NCBI GenBank assembly: GCA_019634245.1
Contig: JAHQVR010000187.1
Span: forward strand, 1-16,455
DNA from: Gammaproteobacteria bacterium
GTDB taxonomy: Bacteria; Pseudomonadota; Gammaproteobacteria; Granulosicoccales; Granulosicoccaceae
Direction of reading: 5' to 3'
Length of the DNA: 16,455 nucleotides
A program made the translations under genes and the position numbers. The notes beneath the pieces were generated by a model. The model did no database searches. It was not told the origin of the DNA and saw only the letters and a program-made list of their open reading frames with translations. Of the stretch, positions 6,623 to 14,427 are shown in pieces. The number at the start of each line of letters is the position of its first letter. The first letter of the stretch is position 1.

Positions 6623-7888
6623 TTATAGAGTATCGTCGATAGCCTCTTTAACCAACTCCGCAGCTTCCTTAGCTGAAATCGCTTTATCTGATAGTTCCAG
6701 CGATACATCATTAACGACGCCACCTACTTCAGGTCCTAATTCTTGATCGAAAAAAATCGCATGCCAACGAGTATTAGACACATTTTCAGATACCGTTTTC
6801 ATAAAAGGATTGCCCAGAGCTTCTGCACTTCCTGCAACGATGGGAATATATTCTGACGCTGCTGCAAACCGTTTTTGAATTTCGGTACCTAAATACCATT
6901 GCATAAATTCCACGGCTTCATCCGGCGCATCTTTATGAAATACCCAACCATTGATTCCGCCCAGGGTATCAGAAACCGCACCGGCACCCTGTTTCACCAT
7001 CGGAAAATTAATAAACAGCATTTGTTCATCTGGTAAACCGTTGCCTGATACAGAATTATTCTTTGCCACCGCATAATCCCAATCACCCATCAGGTGTAAC
7101 GCTGCCTTGCCATCTGCAAAGTAGCCGGCAGCGGTAGTGTAGTCCGCTGCTAAATAGCCGGGTTGAAACGGATCAAGCTCCACCAATTGCAAAAATAGTT
7201 CGCCCGCTTGAACAAACGGTTCAGCTGCAAAGCCCTCGCCAACACCCGCTCGCGCAGCATCAAAAGTATCTTGCCCAGCCAACCTCATCACCAAATATGA
7301 CCAATAGAAATGTACAGGCCATTTGTCCTGCGCGCCAAGAGCAATGGGCGTAATTTCCGCGGCTTTCAATTTCCGTACAGCCCCTAATAGCCCAGACCAG
7401 GTTTCAAACTCCTTCGCTTCGACATCGGCTTGCTCTAATAAATTTTTGTTGGCCCAGAACCCCACTTGTGACACTTCCTGTGCCAGACCGAACAATTTCT
7501 CTGCACGAGTAAACGCATTGATACCGCCATAGCCAATGCTCCTTCGAGTGTCTTCGTTGACAACATCATCAATCGATCGCAACACCCCAGCTTGTTGTTG
7601 TGCACTCATAACCCCACCACCCCAACTGTAAAAAATGTCCGGCGCAGCATCGGATTGCAATAACGTCGTGAGCTTCGCTTTATAAGCCTCATTTTCCAGA
7701 AACTGAATATTGATGCTGACTTCGGGGTTAAGTACTTCGTACTCTTCTGCCGCTTGGACCATTAACTCAACGGTGGCTGGCACGGCTTCGATGTGCAACC
7801 AATCAATTGAGGTGTTTGCTGATAAAGGTGAAACCAGCAAGACAGAAACAACTATCGCCAGTAACTGGTGTTTCAGTGAGGATTTCAT
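6623..7888 (-). CDS. Extracellular solute-binding protein, family 1 (sugar ABC importer)
   Basis: This 421-residue periplasmic protein has a Sec signal peptide (KSSLK, a hydrophobic core at about 8-20, a cut after LSA24). It fits family-1 binding proteins: an early strand with EEYEVLNPEVSINI, then KLTTLLQSDAAPDIFYSWGG, the mid-protein ADGKAALHLMGDWDYA, and the C-terminal GGINGWVFHKDAPDEAVEF. These proteins bind mono- or oligosaccharides and hand them to the permease pair. It is the first gene of the ABC cluster. AAAGGA lies about 10 nt before the ATG, and a 156-bp upstream gap separates it from soxD. No glycoside hydrolase or sugar kinase accompanies it, so the ligand is open. Aromatic residues in the mature part suit sugar stacking but do not identify a sugar. 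Confidence 0.92.
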   Translation of the reverse strand: MKSSLKHQLLAIVVSVLLVSPLSANTSIDWLHIEAVPATVELMVQAAEEYEVLNPEVSINIQFLENEAYKAKLTTLLQSDAAPDIFYSWGGGVMSAQQQAGVLRSIDDVVNEDTRRSIGYGGINAFTRAEKLFGLAQEVSQVGFWANKNLLEQADVEAKEFETWSGLLGAVRKLKAAEITPIALGAQDKWPVHFYWSYLVMRLAGQDTFDAARAGVGEGFAAEPFVQAGELFLQLVELDPFQPGYLAADYTTAAGYFADGKAALHLMGDWDYAVAKNNSVSGNGLPDEQMLFINFPMVKQGAGAVSDTLGGINGWVFHKDAPDEAVEFMQWYLGTEIQKRFAAASEYIPIVAGSAEALGNPFMKTVSENVSNTRWHAIFFDQELGPEVGGVVNDVSLELSDKAISAKEAAELVKEAIDDTL

Positions 7889-7969
7889 GAAAAGGTGTCC
7901 TTTCGATCTACAGGCAAACCACTAGATTACCGCCTCAGATCAACACCATACCCACTGACTCAGTATTCA

Positions 7970-7998
7970 ATTGTGAAATTTTCGAACTAATTCACAAT
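7970..7998. repeat. 8+8 inverted repeat upstream of the sugar-binding-protein gene
   Basis: ATTGTGAA (7970-7977) and TTCACAAT (7991-7998) are perfect inverted arms separated by 13 nt, with TTCGAA (7981-7986) near the centre. It lies about 80-110 bp before the binding-protein ATG, in the only promoter-sized gap of the ABC cluster. The TGTGA/TCACA half-sites recall CRP, but their spacing is 15 rather than 6, so a CRP site is unlikely. A local sugar repressor is a more natural guess. A second odd palindrome, ACTGA-C-TCAGT (7954-7964), lies just downstream. Confidence 0.45.
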
Positions 7999-8044
7999 AG
8001 TTTCGACAGCGGTATGGGAGGAACAGCGTTGGCAAGTAGAAGCG

Positions 8045-9094
8045 CTATTCACCCTCCGGTGTCACATCTAGCACGCGTGCTCTGGAGGTGACTTTTGCAA
8101 GCCCCTCGACGCAGTTTGTCATGCAAGGAGGTTCTTGTGGCTGAAAGTACGGCTCATCACTTCGAGTGTCTGTGATGAAATTCGGCTCATTAGGAAGTTG
8201 GAACTCAGTAAAATTGTCTGAGTTTAATTCAAAATCTTCATCCACCAGATCATTGAGATACATCAAGTAAGCGGTAACGGCATAGACATCATCGTCGGTT
8301 AACGCGCGCGAGTTCCCAAACGGCATGGCACGCCGGACGTAGTCGTACACCGTTGATAAATAGGGCCAGTACGAACCAATGGTTTTTTCTGGGCGCTCAT
8401 CGGCTAACGTATCGTATCCACCGGATAAAACAGGCCAGCGACCTGTGCCCTCACCGAATACACCATGACAAGCTGCACATTGAGCGTCATAAATATCGGT
8501 ACCAGTCAGCACAGTTCCTGAGCCTTCGGGTAACCCTTGTCCGTCTGGACGAATATCAATATCCCATGCTCTCACTTCTTCGGGCAAGGCGGTGCGTCCT
8601 ATATGCAACACACCATGCGAAGGAATAACGGCTTTCGATGCCAACGGCCTGGGAATCAGACTTTCATTAAAAGCTGGCTTGGGTGGCGCTTCTAAAATTT
8701 CCGTAGGCAATACTCCATTAGTACCAATGGCGCGAAGGTAGGTCATAATATGGTCCCTTTCCTCTGGCTCACGCACACCTGGAAAGGCCATTTTGGTACC
8801 TGGCATATACTCAAGTGGCTTGGCAAGGAATTTATCCAGCGAGTCGTTATTCCATTCCAAACCGCCATTTACTGCATTTTCAAAGGCGCTGGAATAACCA
8901 TAACCAAAAGCAGTACCTGCCGGCCGTTCAAACACACCGTTAAGTTGCGGACCAAAGAGATTCTTAGCGTCTGGGCCCACTGCATGACAACCTAAACACT
9001 GTTTAAATAATTTTTGTCCAACCAGAGGATCGCCTGCCTGCGCAGTAGTGACAGCACATAGCAGTGAAAGGAAGAGTAAGTATCGATTCAACAT
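8045..9094 (-). CDS. soxD: Diheme c-type cytochrome, SoxD subunit of the SoxCD dehydrogenase
   Basis: This 349-residue periplasmic cytochrome has a signal peptide cut after AQA20. Heme 1 is C33-L-G-C-H37 in a class-I cytochrome c domain, with PGTKMAF supplying Met102. Heme 2 is C206-A-A-C-H210 in a second domain, with Met257 in RRAMPFG as the likely sixth ligand. The stretch LTDDDVYAVTAYLMYLNDLV and the tail with C-M-T-N-C and ARVLDVTPE are typical of the cytochromes paired with SoxC-type enzymes; the tail CxxxC is not a heme site. Two hemes fit the SoxD known from Paracoccus. It takes electrons from the molybdenum subunit and passes them to the respiratory chain. The start lies 2 nt after the soxC stop, so the two are co-translated. 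No other sox gene is in the window. Confidence 0.9.
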   Translation of the reverse strand: MLNRYLLFLSLLCAVTTAQAGDPLVGQKLFKQCLGCHAVGPDAKNLFGPQLNGVFERPAGTAFGYGYSSAFENAVNGGLEWNNDSLDKFLAKPLEYMPGTKMAFPGVREPEERDHIMTYLRAIGTNGVLPTEILEAPPKPAFNESLIPRPLASKAVIPSHGVLHIGRTALPEEVRAWDIDIRPDGQGLPEGSGTVLTGTDIYDAQCAACHGVFGEGTGRWPVLSGGYDTLADERPEKTIGSYWPYLSTVYDYVRRAMPFGNSRALTDDDVYAVTAYLMYLNDLVDEDFELNSDNFTEFQLPNEPNFITDTRSDEPYFQPQEPPCMTNCVEGLAKVTSRARVLDVTPEGE

Positions 9095-9096
9095 GA

Positions 9097-10398
9097 CTAT
9101 GAAATCTCCACGTTTTCAACCGAACCATCATCCTTAACGTGCCAAGTTTGAATCGAATTGTTATGATAAATTGAGTTCTCACCGCGAGCCAGGCGCAACG
9201 CATCTTTCGTCGGTTGTACTTGCCCGAACTCATCAATGGCCCGGCTCTGCAAGAACATTTCGCTACCGTCCCAGGCAAAATCGTAATAAAAACGATGCAA
9301 GGATTTTGGCATCGACAAACCATCGAGCCGCGCCGTTTTCCAATTTCTTCCACCGTCCATCGACACATCCACTCGTGCGATCTTGCCTCGACCCGACCAC
9401 GCCAGTCCGGTAACGACCGTTTGCCCACGACCGTTGAACAACGGCGCTTGCGGACTGGGGCTGGTGATAACCGACTTAACATCCATGGTCCAAGTAAACC
9501 TGCGCGCAGTACCGTCTGCGAGTAAATCGGTGTACTTGGAAGTTTCTTCTCTGTGATGCCAAGGTGAATCACCGACTTCCAACCGCCGCAGCCATTTCAC
9601 CCACATATTGCCTTCCCAACCGGGAACGACTAGACGTAAGGGATAACCTTGTTCTGGCCTTAGCGCTTCGCCATTCATCTTGAACACGACCAGACAATCG
9701 TCCATCGCCTTTTCCATGGGTATGGATCGCGTCATGTGAGATGGATCTGCACCCTCGGGCAATAGCCATTTTGCACTCGTCTTTAGCCCAGCCTCCGCTA
9801 GCAAATGCTTCAATCGAATGCCTGTGTACATGACGTTGTGCACCATACCGTGGGTGTACTGACAGCCATTCAATTGCGAGCCTCTCCATTCCATACCCGT
9901 ATTGGCTGCACACTCAAGAAAGTACACATGATTCTCGCGAGGAAAGCGCTCTAAATCCTGCATCGTAAAGACCAAGGGGGTATCCACCAAACCATTGATC
10001 ATCAATCGATGATCGGACGGTGCGATTTCAGCTATGCCGCCGTGATGGCGCTCGAAGCACAAGCCATTCGGTGTGATGATTCCATCCAACTCGTGAATGG
10101 GTGTAAAATTCACCGAAGATTTGGCGTCAGCGGTGAGCCAACTAACGTCGCGTCGCACTACACCTCTTTCAAACTGCGAGGGAGAACCATAAGGGCGCGC
10201 ATCCACGCCATCACCCATGTAGCGGTTCCAATCTTGTATCTCGGTGATCAGCGGATCCGGTGAGGCGTTGGCGAGAGATTTCTTACCGAAGGTCAACGCT
10301 GCACCAACAGCCCCACCTATTTGCACAGATTTTTTTAACCAATTACGCCGAGCATTAGCAGAAGCTTGGCCAGACACTTTCTTATCTACCGATTTCAT
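9097..10398 (-). CDS. soxC: Molybdenum sulfane/sulfite dehydrogenase SoxC
   Basis: This 433-residue enzyme is exported folded. A Tat-type signal ARRNWLKKS (17-25) is followed by a weakly hydrophobic G/A-rich segment to about 38. The sulfite-oxidase fold follows, with the molybdopterin-binding cysteine Cys163 in FLECAANTGMEW. Conserved PLRLVVPGWEGNMWVKWLRR and WHHREETSKYTD blocks, and a C-terminal dimerisation domain with VDVSMDGGRNWKTA, complete the pattern. The spacing and the REETSKYTD block point to SoxC rather than YedY or a plain sulfite oxidase. In the Sox pathway SoxCD oxidises the sulfane sulfur bound to SoxY and releases electrons to cytochrome c. The gene is the first of a two-gene unit with soxD. 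Its 359-bp upstream region carries two operator-like repeats. Sulfite itself as substrate cannot be excluded. Confidence 0.92.
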   Translation of the reverse strand: MKSVDKKVSGQASANARRNWLKKSVQIGGAVGAALTFGKKSLANASPDPLITEIQDWNRYMGDGVDARPYGSPSQFERGVVRRDVSWLTADAKSSVNFTPIHELDGIITPNGLCFERHHGGIAEIAPSDHRLMINGLVDTPLVFTMQDLERFPRENHVYFLECAANTGMEWRGSQLNGCQYTHGMVHNVMYTGIRLKHLLAEAGLKTSAKWLLPEGADPSHMTRSIPMEKAMDDCLVVFKMNGEALRPEQGYPLRLVVPGWEGNMWVKWLRRLEVGDSPWHHREETSKYTDLLADGTARRFTWTMDVKSVITSPSPQAPLFNGRGQTVVTGLAWSGRGKIARVDVSMDGGRNWKTARLDGLSMPKSLHRFYYDFAWDGSEMFLQSRAIDEFGQVQPTKDALRLARGENSIYHNNSIQTWHVKDDGSVENVEIS

Positions 10399-10528
10399 TG
10401 GAACTATCCAGAGCTAGATTTACATACAAACGAATGTTGACTGATCGTCGAATATCAAATTTGGGATTTATCAACACAGCGATCGAAGGAGCTAAATGCA
10501 CCTACAGGGGCGATTCTTGCAAACCAGA

Positions 10529-10556
10529 TTAATATATGTTTATACGAATATATTAA
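10529..10556. promoter_or_regulatory. AT-rich 9+9 inverted repeat upstream of soxC, candidate operator
   Basis: TTAATATAT (10529-10537) and ATATATTAA (10548-10556) are perfect inverted arms around a 10-nt centre, 131-158 bp before the soxC ATG. Long AT-rich dyads are a common operator form of ArsR-family repressors, the family of the known Sox repressor SoxR. No such regulator is in the window, so this link is inference. Confidence 0.4.
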
Positions 10557-10648
10557 CTGAGTACGATCAGAATAAAAGGCAAGACCGTTAGAATTTGCCA
10601 GGAAATCAAAGAATCTTCACTTTACGGATAAAGGCTTGACTAGCCAGC

Positions 10649-10662
10649 TTCACTTAAGTGAA
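10649..10662. promoter_or_regulatory. Perfect 14-bp palindrome TTCACTTAAGTGAA, candidate regulator site
   Basis: A gapless 14-bp palindrome lies about 250 bp upstream of soxC and 110 bp after the stop of the large secreted protein. It has no loop, so it would not form a stable hairpin and is better read as a dimer-binding site. The factor is unknown. Confidence 0.35.
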
Positions 10663-10757
10663 TAGAGCAGTGATATGTCTTTTGGCATAGATGATTTTCG
10701 ATAACCAAGTAAGTAGTTCAACAATACAGGTCAGGAACAAATCTGCTCAGAGTTTAA

Positions 10758-13349
10758 CTATTGTGTCGTCAACATCAGCTGGTCACTTCTAATAACTTCT
10801 TCACCCGACGCACTTAACCCAACAACAACATAACTATAGGTGGTGTCTGCCATGAGATTGCTAGTGAAAAAGCTGCGCGCATCCACTGTTAACACCGGTT
10901 GATCGTTCTGGAAAACTGTATAACGCGACGGCAACGCCCCTACAATATTATCTACTGACCAAAATATCTCTAGTGCAGTGCTTGAATACACCGCACCACT
11001 AATACTCAAGACTCCAGTATTAGCGCTACTGCCACTATCAAAAGCTGCGGTGGTTAGCACCGACGAATCTGAACGACCGCCCTGTTGATCAATCGCAAAC
11101 ACTCGATAATGGTAAGGTTCAGTGGCTTCGCGTGAAGTATCTAAATAGCTTGTTCCTTCGGTGCGACCCAAAACCACACCACCTCGTTCAATGTCATAGG
11201 CAACAATCCCAGCATCCACAGGTGCTCTATCCCAGAACAATTCTGCAGTGGTTCCAGAGTAAACACTCGCCGTCAGATTTTGCGGTGGTTCTGGAACATC
11301 GGTATTTGTCGGAGGTTGTTCCACCGCTTGGTTCACTGACACTACATTGCTACGGATGAGCGTTCCTGATGAGATAAGCTGGTCAATAGGTAGAGTTGGG
11401 ATATCCACAAAATAGTCAATGGTTATAAAATACTCACCGCCTTCTTCCACCAGGTAACTGTTTCCTTCTATGCGGTCAACAATCGCTCCATTGCGCCAAA
11501 TCAACACAAATCTCTTGGAGGCATTCCAAAATAGTTCACCCAATGCAGGACCATAAGATACCCCGGTGAGGGTGTAGTTCTCGGCCGCAATGGTCGTTCC
11601 CTCAGCAGTGAACTCAACATCACGAAAGCGCGACTGTACATCTTCAATAGGAGTACCTTGTAGATCCACGGAGCGACGCACTTCTCCAATAACGTCACCA
11701 GCATCATCCACCGCTTGCAGGCGAAGGTCATTAATAGCTGTGGTGCCTCGCACCACTCTGAACGACTGAGCATCTTCACCCAGCTCAGTATTGATAGTTC
11801 CATTGATAACTAGCTGGTAGCCTGCAAGATCGGAGATGTTTTCGGGAGCCTGCCACCGTAGATCGATCGAGTCTGGTCCATTTAAAATCACCAAAGATTG
11901 GGGGTCTGTGTTCCTGTGAATTCGATCTCCACCACGAATCCAAGTGTTGATATAGGTCAGCTCATCATAACCATCGCCGTCAAAATCACCAGGTCCTGCC
12001 TCAGCGTAAAACAGATTGTTTTCAGACCAGTAGATTCCATTGCCTCCATCGATGCTGGATTCGACCAATACCGCAGGTCGCCGACCGGGGGTTCCGAAAA
12101 GAATCGAACCCGCAGAGTTTCTATCCAACCCATAATTAGTAATCAACAAATCTGTGGCAGCATCGCCATTCAAGTCACCCACCGACTCGGGCAGATAGAT
12201 CTGGCCGAACTCTATACGAGGGTTAAAATACTTATGGATAATTTGTGTCGAGCGATTTTTGGGTAGAGGATTTACTGCATCCATACTCAACAATCCATCC
12301 GGCCCACCATACAATATCAATGTACCCGTACTGGCCAGCAGACTATCAATCGAAAAAGATGACACGTTAACGAGCAAATCATCATATCCGTCAGCATCAA
12401 AGTCTATGCTTTGTTGACATTCCCAGATGTTGCAAGCATCAAACACCTGATAGCCGATATCTCGATAGCTATCTCCTAGTGACGGTTGCTCATGGCCATG
12501 CACTACCCAATATTCACCATCGAAAATAAAGATATCTCCAAACCCATCGCCATTGACATCACCGATCGACGTTACTCGAGGACACGAATCTTGTTCTGTT
12601 CGCGAAAATGAGCCAAGCGGTGTATCACCACTAATGGCTTCAAAATCGATATCGGAGCGCATACCCTCTTCAGAACTGGGCATAATAAAACAACTTTCAG
12701 AGGCATCAGAAAGATCTGAATAGCTATAGATCGTCCAATCAACAAGACCATCCCCGTTAAAATCACCCACGGGATTCACCTCGAGATCATCCGCCACGAC
12801 AGTCACTTGTCCTGCGATAGGGTTTGTCGCGTCGATTACAGTGCCATAAGGGATTGCGGAGTCAAAAATCAACTCACCGCTATATCCATATAGCGTCGAT
12901 AATTCATCTAACCCATCGCCTGTGATGTCACCAAAAACCCTTAGCCGATGAGATCCATCTGGGCAAACAGGATCACCATTTTCATTTTCTAACACACCAT
13001 AATTACGGATTCGCGTATATCCGGATAAGTCTGATGAGACGATATCTGCGCTCGTGGTCTGGCGGCTTGGCACATACACCAACGTTTCGCACGGTTGACC
13101 AGGCTCGTTTGCTTTTACATAGGCCTCCACTATCCCATCACCGTCTACATCGGGGATGTATCCGCCACGGTTGAATCCAGTGACATCAATCTGCACACCA
13201 TCAATGTAGATATCCGATTGAGTTTTTAATGTACCAGGTAGATCACTTCCTACAATCGGCGGCAGTGCCTCCTGTCCATGGACAATTCCCACCGACGTAA
13301 GTAACGCACATACGCCGAGTATATTAGTAGTCACGGTGTTTATATTCAT
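10758..13349 (-). CDS. Secreted FG-GAP/VCBS beta-propeller protein with C-terminal fibronectin type III-like repeats
   Basis: This 863-residue protein has a Sec signal peptide cut near VHGQ26. Residues about 60-480 carry seven Ca-binding loops of the D-x-D/N-G-D-G type, beginning at D67, D141, D196, D264, D316, D392 and D455. This is the signature of an integrin-like FG-GAP seven-bladed propeller. From about 485 to the end there are FN3-like domains. Three share the opening pattern x-Y-x-x-x-x-x-E-L/I-F-W at about 593, 691 and 782, followed by a strand such as YDIERGGVVL and, in the first two, G-x-SYL; a more divergent unit spans about 485-565. No anchor, sorting signal or catalytic motif is visible, so a surface, adhesive or matrix role is likely. 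The start has AGGA 4 nt upstream. The sixth loop is weakened (GDAATD). The gene appears to be monocistronic. Confidence 0.85.
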   Translation of the reverse strand: MNINTVTTNILGVCALLTSVGIVHGQEALPPIVGSDLPGTLKTQSDIYIDGVQIDVTGFNRGGYIPDVDGDGIVEAYVKANEPGQPCETLVYVPSRQTTSADIVSSDLSGYTRIRNYGVLENENGDPVCPDGSHRLRVFGDITGDGLDELSTLYGYSGELIFDSAIPYGTVIDATNPIAGQVTVVADDLEVNPVGDFNGDGLVDWTIYSYSDLSDASESCFIMPSSEEGMRSDIDFEAISGDTPLGSFSRTEQDSCPRVTSIGDVNGDGFGDIFIFDGEYWVVHGHEQPSLGDSYRDIGYQVFDACNIWECQQSIDFDADGYDDLLVNVSSFSIDSLLASTGTLILYGGPDGLLSMDAVNPLPKNRSTQIIHKYFNPRIEFGQIYLPESVGDLNGDAATDLLITNYGLDRNSAGSILFGTPGRRPAVLVESSIDGGNGIYWSENNLFYAEAGPGDFDGDGYDELTYINTWIRGGDRIHRNTDPQSLVILNGPDSIDLRWQAPENISDLAGYQLVINGTINTELGEDAQSFRVVRGTTAINDLRLQAVDDAGDVIGEVRRSVDLQGTPIEDVQSRFRDVEFTAEGTTIAAENYTLTGVSYGPALGELFWNASKRFVLIWRNGAIVDRIEGNSYLVEEGGEYFITIDYFVDIPTLPIDQLISSGTLIRSNVVSVNQAVEQPPTNTDVPEPPQNLTASVYSGTTAELFWDRAPVDAGIVAYDIERGGVVLGRTEGTSYLDTSREATEPYHYRVFAIDQQGGRSDSSVLTTAAFDSGSSANTGVLSISGAVYSSTALEIFWSVDNIVGALPSRYTVFQNDQPVLTVDARSFFTSNLMADTTYSYVVVGLSASGEEVIRSDQLMLTTQ

Positions 13350-13710
13350 TTTTTCCTACATTGTATAAGAGTGTGTGGTCCCAACAACTAGAGTCAAAAA
13401 TATTCGTAGCCAACGTCTTCTCTATCCGACTATGTACCCCCTTATCCTACCGTGCCACCAGTTCTGATAAAGAATCTATCTTGGTAAAAATACCGCTTCC
13501 AAGTTCTACCGCATTAATTTCCTTAATTGGCTCACAAGAACCACCGATGAGCCCGCTTTATCTCTCCGAATTGCTGGGTCACGACTGAATTACAGTCTCC
13601 CAGAGGCCGCTACAAAAGATGTAAGAGCTTCTGAGCTAAGAGGTGATGTGTGAAACAGCCCACAGCTGTTTTACCGGCTCAACTGCCTCATCAGGACGCT
13701 GAGGATAGTT
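13350..13710. other. Divergent intergenic region between the FG-GAP protein and MepK-like genes
   Basis: This 361-bp stretch separates two divergent genes and must hold both promoters. A 75-codon plus-strand open frame (13361-13588) has no Shine-Dalgarno, no recognisable domain and a composition unlike a real protein, so it is not called. A hairpin lies at 13651-13673: AAACAGC with GCTGTTT, extended by two weak pairs, with a 5-nt CCACA loop and four T at its end. A second small hairpin overlaps the ribosome binding site of the next gene. No clear promoter boxes are seen. Confidence 0.45.
13651..13673 (+). terminator. Hairpin followed by a short T-run upstream of the MepK-like gene
   Basis: AAACAGC (13653-13659) and GCTGTTT (13665-13671) enclose a CCACA loop. 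A G-T and a T-A pair extend the stem outwards. The stem ends in TTTT, which resembles a short intrinsic terminator or leader hairpin 38 nt before the next ATG. It could also be chance. Confidence 0.25.
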
Positions 13711-14298
13711 ATGATTGATCGAGAAATCGCTGACATTTCGACATCAAGACGCACATTTTTGTGCGGTTCCCTCCTATTGCCCAGTGTGTTCTTAAGTGAC
13801 CGAGCACTGGCACTCCCACCACATGCGCAAACGCGCCCAGCTGATCAAATACGCCGATTGCAACTAGCCAATGATCACACTGGGGAACAGCTGGATGTGG
13901 TTTACTGGAAAAACGGTGAATACATTGATGATCACATTGGTCAGCTGAATTACTTCATGCGCGATCATCGTGAAAACAAATCCTTTCTCATGGATGTCAA
14001 ACTTTATGAGTTTTTGTCTCGTCTGTATAAAGTGCTCAACCCGAACGTCCCTATTCACGTGCTGTCAGGCTATAGAACGGCAGCCACAAATGCTGCCCTG
14101 ATCAAGGCATCGTCTGGAGTGGCAAAAAACAGCTTCCATATGGTGGGCAAAGCGGTAGATTTCTATATTCCTGGAATCGACAATAAACTCATTCAACGAG
14201 AAGCTCGACGATTGATGCTCGGCGGTGTCGGATACTATACAAAATCCGGATTCATTCACCTGGACACCGGCTATCCACGAAGTTGGTCGGATGCCTAG
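13711..14298 (+). CDS. Tat-exported murein endopeptidase, YcbK/MepK-like (DUF882, peptidase M15 family)
   Basis: This 195-residue protein opens with a twin-arginine signal, TSRRTFLCG (11-19), and a hydrophobic stretch to about 29, with a likely cut near ALA34. E. coli YcbK (MepK) is likewise a Tat-exported M15-fold enzyme that cuts peptidoglycan cross-links. The zinc-site pattern is intact: His143 and Asp150 in SFHMVGKAVDF and His183 in GFIHLDTG, with the preceding SGYRT (119-123) that shapes the pocket. Length and motif order match DUF882 proteins. The ATG at 13711 has GAGGA 5 nt upstream. That site lies in a small possible hairpin with CCTCA at 13686-13690. The gene is single and convergent with the isomerase operon. 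A hydrolytic role in wall growth or remodelling is well supported by family; the exact bond cut is inferred. Confidence 0.9.
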   Translation: MIDREIADISTSRRTFLCGSLLLPSVFLSDRALALPPHAQTRPADQIRRLQLANDHTGEQLDVVYWKNGEYIDDHIGQLNYFMRDHRENKSFLMDVKLYEFLSRLYKVLNPNVPIHVLSGYRTAATNAALIKASSGVAKNSFHMVGKAVDFYIPGIDNKLIQREARRLMLGGVGYYTKSGFIHLDTGYPRSWSDA

Positions 14299-14427
14299 CG
14301 CGCCGCGATGTTAAATAATAAGACAACACCCGATTAACCCATGCTCATGCATAGGTTTGAAGTAAATTATTTCGCATGCACGCTGCAGCGCCTGTGTTTT
14401 CGGTTGTCGTTCATAAAACAGAATGCA

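Larger units (their letters stand above)
10399..10757. other. Upstream control region of soxCD
   Basis: This 359-bp stretch lies between the stop of the large secreted protein and the start of soxC, both on the minus strand, so it is the natural soxCD promoter region. It is AT-rich and holds no plausible gene. Two symmetric elements stand out and are listed separately: a 9+9 inverted repeat at 10529-10556 and a perfect 14-bp palindrome at 10649-10662. I see no convincing paired -35/-10 boxes and no clear terminator for the upstream gene. Confidence 0.5.

Noticed and set aside
7972..7996. CRP-binding site (TGTGA and TCACA half-sites)
   Set aside because: The half-sites are 15 nt apart instead of 6, so a CRP dimer would not fit.
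9003..9572. 189-codon minus-strand open frame overlapping soxC and soxD in another frame
   Set aside because: It overlaps the well-supported soxC and soxD on the same strand, and its residue composition (rich in R, C and W) is that of a shadow frame.
13361..13588. Possible 75-residue protein on the plus strand
   Set aside because: No Shine-Dalgarno, no domain or signal peptide, and it fills a divergent promoter region.
14380..14389. Terminator at CGCTGCAGCG after the isomerase and MepK-like genes
   Set aside because: This is a 10-bp loopless palindrome with no T-run; it cannot form a useful hairpin.
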